Notes under the pieces: model-generated
What the model saw: only the letters and a program-made list of their open reading frames with translations
What the model was told of the DNA's origin: nothing
Databases searched by the model: none
Shown: piece by piece, positions 16,866 through 20,252 of the stretch
Layout: the number at the start of each line of letters is the position of its first letter
How positions within the stretch are numbered: the stretch's first letter is position 1
Assembly (NCBI GenBank): GCA_002726335.1
Contig: PBSR01000097.1
Location: 1-20,252 of the forward strand
Direction of reading: 5' to 3'
DNA from: Gemmatimonadaceae bacterium
Lineage (GTDB): Bacteria > Latescibacterota > UBA2968 > UBA8231
DNA: 20,252 nt
Made by a program: the position numbers and the translations under genes

Positions 16866-16882
16866 ACGTCGTGTTGTTCGCG

Positions 16883-16908
16883 GGCGGCGTGTCAGAACGT
16901 GAGCCGCC
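16883..16908. terminator. Second GC-rich hairpin in the convergent gap
   Basis: GGCGGC at 16883-16888 pairs with GCCGCC at 16903-16908, and TCA/TGA inside can extend the stem past a three-base bulge. It lies between the + strand sulfatase and the - strand GH2 remnant. It could act for either strand; no T tract is present on either side. Confidence 0.35.
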
Positions 16909-16929
16909 GTGGCCGGGCCCGGGAGCTTT

Positions 16930-17241
16930 CTACGTCCACAGGCCCTTGAGCACCTGTGCGGCGTGCTTGGGATTGCGGTTGCTGTCGTACACACCATATG
17001 AGCACCGGTATTCGTAGACCCACTCGAAGCGGCGATGGACATCCGTGTCAACGAAGCACCAGACGAGGCCGCCGATCACCTGATCCTGCTGAGCAAGAGC
17101 CTCCCAGTAGGCTTTGAGCAACTCCGCCTGGTAGATCTCACCGGGGAAGTAGTCGGTCTTCAGTCCGCGCACGCACCACGAACCGAATTCACTGATCAGG
17201 ATCGGCTTGTTCGGCTGCTCCTGGCGTAGAGCATCCAGCAT
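16930..17241 (-). pseudogene. C-terminal remnant of a GH2-family glycoside hydrolase
   Basis: About 103 codons from an ATG at 17241-17239 to TAG at 16932-16930. The sequence reads like the end of a GH2 (beta-galactosidase/beta-glucuronidase) TIM barrel. It has DMLDALRQEQ, then KPILISEFG whose Glu (codon 17190-17188) would be the nucleophile, then YQAELLKAYWEALA, GGLVWCFVDTD, and YGVYDSNRNPKHAA near the end. The acid/base Asn-Glu motif, normally some 60-80 residues earlier, and the N-terminal sugar-binding and Ig-like domains are missing and are found nowhere else in the window. The homology starts exactly where the tandem ABM gene stops, in a different frame. The ABM stop and this ATG are joined as TGATATG, so a short peptide could be made by coupled translation. 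It cannot be an active hydrolase. A deletion junction is most likely; an assembly join is the alternative. Confidence 0.72.
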
Positions 17242-17242
17242 A

Positions 17243-17950
17243 TCACCTGGCCGGTCTACCCGAGCTCCAGTTCCAGTTGTCGGGTGGCCACACATTGGGG
17301 CCTTTGATGATGTCCGTGCTATCCTCCAGAGAGAACCCGGGAGCGTACCAGTCGGTGACCGTCTCGAACCAGCGTTCGAAGTGAGGGGTCCGCGTGTGAT
17401 ACTCGAAGGCCTCCTTGTTGACATAAACCTCGTACAGGTAGAGCTCGCCGGGATTCTCTCTGTTCTGAAACACGTCGAACCTCAGGCATCCGGGCTCTTC
17501 GTTGACCGAGCCAACTCCATCCAGGCTAACGGCGTCAATGAAGTCCTGGACTCGATCGTCTTCTATCAGCAACGGCGCATGGATGACGTATAGACCCCTG
17601 TCGAACGCCCCACTCTTCACGCTGGCGCTGCGGGCCGAATCCCAGTCACTATCGCCCAACGGGAAAACGAGCCTGCACTTGGAGACTCCGATGTCCTCCG
17701 CGATCCAGTCCGCCGTGGTCTCCTGCCATTTCTGAAAATGCGGTCGGGTAAGATGATCTTCGACCGCGGCCTCGTCATCATACACCTCGCACAGCCCGAA
17801 CTTAGTCGGCTCATCCTCGTCCTGGATTATGTCGAAGCGCCGACAGCCGGGTTCGCGCAGAACGGAACCTTCGCCATCGCCGATCGTTTCGCCGACAAAG
17901 TCCTCCAGGTGCTGGGGTCTCACGCGTATTCTCACCATCAGGATTTCCAT
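17243..17950 (-). CDS. Tandem antibiotic-biosynthesis-monooxygenase (ABM) domain protein
   Basis: 235 residues, ATG 17950-17948 with GAGGGAG just upstream on the minus strand. It has two copies of a ~90-residue ferredoxin-like ABM domain (the family of LsrG and small monooxygenases/isomerases). Copy 1 (1-100) has LREPGCRRFDIIQ, EVYDDEAAVEDH and RPHFQKWQETTADW. Copy 2 (~117-225) has NEEPGCLRFDVFQ, EVYVNKEAFEYH and TPHFERWFETVTDW. Each copy ends in a similar tail (FPLGDSDW; WPPDNWNW), so the second domain looks complete and the stop natural. Single-domain members form dimers; a tandem copy could mimic that in one chain. The substrate is unknown: oxidation of an aromatic/quinone or isomerisation of a small sugar phosphate are both known in the family. 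It lies 107 bases downstream of a Gfo/Idh/MocA gene on the same strand. Confidence 0.85.
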   Translation of the reverse strand: MEILMVRIRVRPQHLEDFVGETIGDGEGSVLREPGCRRFDIIQDEDEPTKFGLCEVYDDEAAVEDHLTRPHFQKWQETTADWIAEDIGVSKCRLVFPLGDSDWDSARSASVKSGAFDRGLYVIHAPLLIEDDRVQDFIDAVSLDGVGSVNEEPGCLRFDVFQNRENPGELYLYEVYVNKEAFEYHTRTPHFERWFETVTDWYAPGFSLEDSTDIIKGPNVWPPDNWNWSSGRPAR

Positions 17951-18057
17951 GGTCTCCCTCGTTTCTCCGTAGGCGTTGGCTAGTATATCCTAGTGTCGTG
18001 TGACGACGCGGCCGCCGTCTGCTCTTGATAAACCGCGACAGCTCTGCCGCGGGGCCT

Positions 18058-19137
18058 CTAGACGATCTCCGCCAGGTGGACCTCGCGGCCTTCGCGGGAT
18101 GATTTCTGTGCAGCCCGGGCGAATTTCAGGATCTCCAGTCCCTCGATCCCATCAATGGGCGACTGCCGACCTTCGAGGACAGCATCGACGAAGTCGACCA
18201 TTCCGTCTCTGAAGCTGGCGGCCCAGTCCCACTCGATCTCATCCAGGCCGGTCTCGGTCGTCTCGCCATCCGCATAGACCACCAGAGGTGGTCGGTCCAT
18301 CAGTTTCCCCGTGCATCGATTGACCCAGATGAAGCCGCGGGTGCCGCTGATTTCGAACCACTCGTCCTCCGTCCAGTAGTCGGAGCGCACCACCATGTCG
18401 TCGGACGACAACGCCTCCCAGGAGCCGTGGCGGCGCGGGTCCCGGTATTTCCAGACGATCATCGCTGGACTATCCCTCACCCAGCCCTGCTCGTTCGGAG
18501 TTTCGTTGATCCAGGCAAAGACCCGGTGCGCCGGACCGAGGAAGTGGAGGGCCACCGCGAAGAGGTGGTACCCGTAGTCGAAAACCACCCGGCCTCCGCC
18601 GCTCTGCGCCTCGTCGTAGCGCCACGCCAGCGTGCTCTTTGGCACGGCCCAGCCGTGCTTGAGCGCTCCCTGCACCGCCTTCATGCGGATCGATATCGGC
18701 TCTCCGATGACGCCGCTGTCCAACATTCTCTTGGCCTCTATCAAGGGCGGATAGAAGCGAAAGTTCTCGAAGACCCGAAAGCCGCCTTCGGCGCTCTCGG
18801 ACGCGGCGAGTATCGCTTCGCATTCGGTTACGTCGATAGCCATCGGTTTCTGCAGCGACACGTGTTTGCCCGCCTCCAGCGCGTCGATAGCCATCGGAGC
18901 GTGGAGATTATGCGGCGTAATGATGTCGACCGCATCCACCTCCGGGTTGTCAAGCAGGGCCCGATAGTCGATGTAGTAGTGCGCCGCCCCCCACTCGGCA
19001 GCGCGTTGTTCGGCCACGTCCGGAACAGAATCACAAACCGCGACGATCTTGGCGCCGGGATGCGCCTGGTATCCCTGGACGTGAAGATCGGCGATTCTTC
19101 CCGCCCCGATTATCCCGATCCTGACCTCTTCAACCAC
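18058..19137 (-). CDS. Gfo/Idh/MocA-family NAD(P)-dependent oxidoreductase
   Basis: 359 residues. GTG 19137-19135 is the start, with GGAGGA (complement of 19144-19149) six bases upstream. The Rossmann motif is IGIIGAGRIADLH (G11, G13, A16), then VAVCDSVPDVAEQRAAEWG and VDAVDIITPHNLHAPMA. The family's EKP motif reads QKP (96-98, LQKPMAID), a Glu-to-Gln change seen in some members. The substrate domain includes FENFRFYPPLIEAKRML, a Gly-rich GGGRVVFDYGYHLF carrying the likely catalytic His region, and a FEISGTRGFIWV strand typical of the C-terminal sheet. Only weakly similar by eye to the paralogue at 13233-14306. It heads the minus-strand unit with the ABM gene. A sugar or inositol dehydrogenase role is likely; substrate not assignable. 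Confidence 0.92.
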   Translation of the reverse strand: MVEEVRIGIIGAGRIADLHVQGYQAHPGAKIVAVCDSVPDVAEQRAAEWGAAHYYIDYRALLDNPEVDAVDIITPHNLHAPMAIDALEAGKHVSLQKPMAIDVTECEAILAASESAEGGFRVFENFRFYPPLIEAKRMLDSGVIGEPISIRMKAVQGALKHGWAVPKSTLAWRYDEAQSGGGRVVFDYGYHLFAVALHFLGPAHRVFAWINETPNEQGWVRDSPAMIVWKYRDPRRHGSWEALSSDDMVVRSDYWTEDEWFEISGTRGFIWVNRCTGKLMDRPPLVVYADGETTETGLDEIEWDWAASFRDGMVDFVDAVLEGRQSPIDGIEGLEILKFARAAQKSSREGREVHLAEIV

Positions 19138-19363
19138 AATTCTTCCTCCAGCGATGAAGGTTGGTGGGCGGCGTCATGCATTGCCAAAGGTAGCCAATTG
19201 CCTGGTGCAGGGAGCATGCGCTGCGAGAGTTGCTGGGATTTCTGGGCAAACGGGGGCGCCGTGTGGCGTCCCTGTTCCTGTATAAGCGTTGTTCGCAGCA
19301 CGCCGTGCACACTACACTTGTCGCGCGCTACAGCGGAAACGACCCCTCGAGGACGGTTGCCTG

Positions 19364-20252
19364 GTGAAGGAAGGAATCTCGGAGTCCCGCGTGGTACGCC
19401 TCAACGCGGAGATGTTCCCGGTGGCCGAAACCGAGCGCCGCCTCTTCGACCGCTACGGCCTGAAGCCTGTGGAGATCGAGGTGGCGCAGGTGCAACAGAT
19501 CATTCCCCATGTGCGCGACGCCCACGCGGTGTGCGTCATCTCGGCGTCGCTGCCCACGGCCGTCATCGACAGTCTGGCCGAGTGCCGGCTGATCTCCCGT
19601 CTCGGCAATGGCACCGACAAGATCGACGTGGCCCGCGCCACGGAGCGCGGCATCGTGGTGTCGAACGTGCCCGACTTCTGCACCGACGAGATGGCCGACT
19701 ACGTGATGGCGATGGTCCTCTACTTCTCGCGTGAGATCTCGCGTATGGCGCGGCATATGCGCGCCGGCGCCTTCGGCCGGGCCCGGGCCGAGTCTCTCGC
19801 TCTGCGCCGGCTATCGAGCCGGACCCTCGGTCTCATCGGCTGGGGAGCCTCGGCGATGGCCGTCACCCGCCGGGCCCTGCCCTTCGGTATGAAGGTGATC
19901 GCCCCCCGCCGCGACCTCGGCAAACCGTCGCCCGAAGCCGAGAAGCTCGGCGTCGAGATCGTCGGCCTCGACGAATTGCTCGAGCGTGCCGACTTCGTCT
20001 CCCTGCACCTGCCCCTGACAGATCAGAGCCGGGGGTTGCTAAGCAGCGACCGCCTGGGTCGGATGAAGCGGGGTGCCTACCTCATCAATGCGGCGCGTGG
20101 CGAGATCGTCGACGAGGACGCCCTGGCCGAACTCCTGCATGGCGGCCACCTGGCCGGCGCCGGCGTCGACACCTTCGGCGTCATCGAGATCTTCGGCGAG
20201 AGGTCGGCCGTTCCTACCCATCCGCTGGTGACAGCCGACAACGTCATTGCCA
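19364..20252 (+). CDS. CtBP-like D-2-hydroxyacid dehydrogenase, 3' end missing
   Basis: 296 codons to the window edge, no stop. GTG 19364 is preferred (GAGGA at 19349-19353, ten bases upstream) since RVVRLNAEMFPVAETE right after it is the usual family start; an ATG at 19409 would cut this strand. Substrate-domain marks: RLGNGTDKIDVARATERGI (79-97) and NVPDFCTDEMADY (101-113), the latter typical of the CtBP-like group. The NAD motif is GLIGWGASA (156-164) in place of GxGxxG, with Ala at the third Gly. The catalytic Arg is R245 (INAARGEIVD). The region of the catalytic Glu is GAGVDTFGVIEIFGE, unlike the usual DVFExEP, and the His lies beyond the edge. The enzyme would interconvert 2-keto and D-2-hydroxy acids. 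It is transcribed away from the Gfo gene across a 226-base gap. Confidence 0.85.
   Translation, partial: MKEGISESRVVRLNAEMFPVAETERRLFDRYGLKPVEIEVAQVQQIIPHVRDAHAVCVISASLPTAVIDSLAECRLISRLGNGTDKIDVARATERGIVVSNVPDFCTDEMADYVMAMVLYFSREISRMARHMRAGAFGRARAESLALRRLSSRTLGLIGWGASAMAVTRRALPFGMKVIAPRRDLGKPSPEAEKLGVEIVGLDELLERADFVSLHLPLTDQSRGLLSSDRLGRMKRGAYLINAARGEIVDEDALAELLHGGHLAGAGVDTFGVIEIFGERSAVPTHPLVTADNVIA

Noticed and set aside
19258..19290. Promoter-like TATAAG (19281-19286) ahead of the hydroxyacid dehydrogenase
   Set aside because: No acceptable -35 element at the right distance; one six-base match in a 226-base gap is not enough.
18427..19734. Plus-strand frame of 435 codons crossing the Gfo gene, the divergent gap and the hydroxyacid dehydrogenase
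   Set aside because: It runs antisense to one gene and out of frame through another; no part resembles a protein family.

Overview
The window is a high-GC bacterial stretch, almost fully coding. It looks like a fragment of an uncultured, Gram-negative heterotroph. The outer-membrane genes (TonB-dependent receptor, PorV/PorQ-like barrel, two lipoproteins), the ASPIC/UnbV-type FG-GAP protein and the DUF6785-type membrane protein are a mix I associate with Latescibacterota, Poribacteria and related FCB or planctomycete-like lineages from marine or sponge metagenomes. That placement is inference; there is no rRNA or marker gene here.

Region 1 (2-8614, + strand) is a cell-surface block. It holds a TonB-dependent receptor cut by the left edge, a secreted protein with a fibronectin-like module and a FlgD-Ig/sorting-type C-terminus, a PorV/PorQ-like barrel, a TPR lipoprotein, and a seven-repeat FG-GAP/ASPIC lipoprotein coupled to it by a 4-base GTGA overlap.

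Region 2 (8686-16839, + strand) is a tightly spaced catabolic block: a polytopic DUF6785-like protein, a zinc alcohol dehydrogenase, an SDR, a cupin, a Gfo/Idh/MocA oxidoreductase, a UxuA-type mannonate dehydratase and a serine-type sulfatase. The zinc dehydrogenase plus SDR plus UxuA set could convert a sugar acid (for example L-gulonate) through a 5-keto acid (D-fructuronate) to D-mannonate and then 2-keto-3-deoxygluconate. The sulfatase would strip sulfate from the parent sugar and the DUF6785 protein is a candidate importer. This pathway is a hypothesis from family membership and gene order. The block ends in a strong hairpin just after the sulfatase.

Region 3 (16930-19137, - strand) reads Gfo/Idh/MocA oxidoreductase, then a protein made of two tandem antibiotic-biosynthesis-monooxygenase (ABM) domains, then directly abutting it a roughly 100-residue C-terminal stub of a GH2 glycoside hydrolase in another frame. 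The stub is the clearest oddity of the window: the rest of the hydrolase is absent.

Region 4 (19364-20252, + strand) is a CtBP-like D-2-hydroxyacid dehydrogenase, divergent from region 3 and cut by the right edge. I saw no tRNA, rRNA, CRISPR array, transposase or phage gene. No non-coding gap exceeds 300 bases; the largest is the 226-base divergent gap 19138-19363, where I see only the ribosome binding sites and no convincing operator or promoter.
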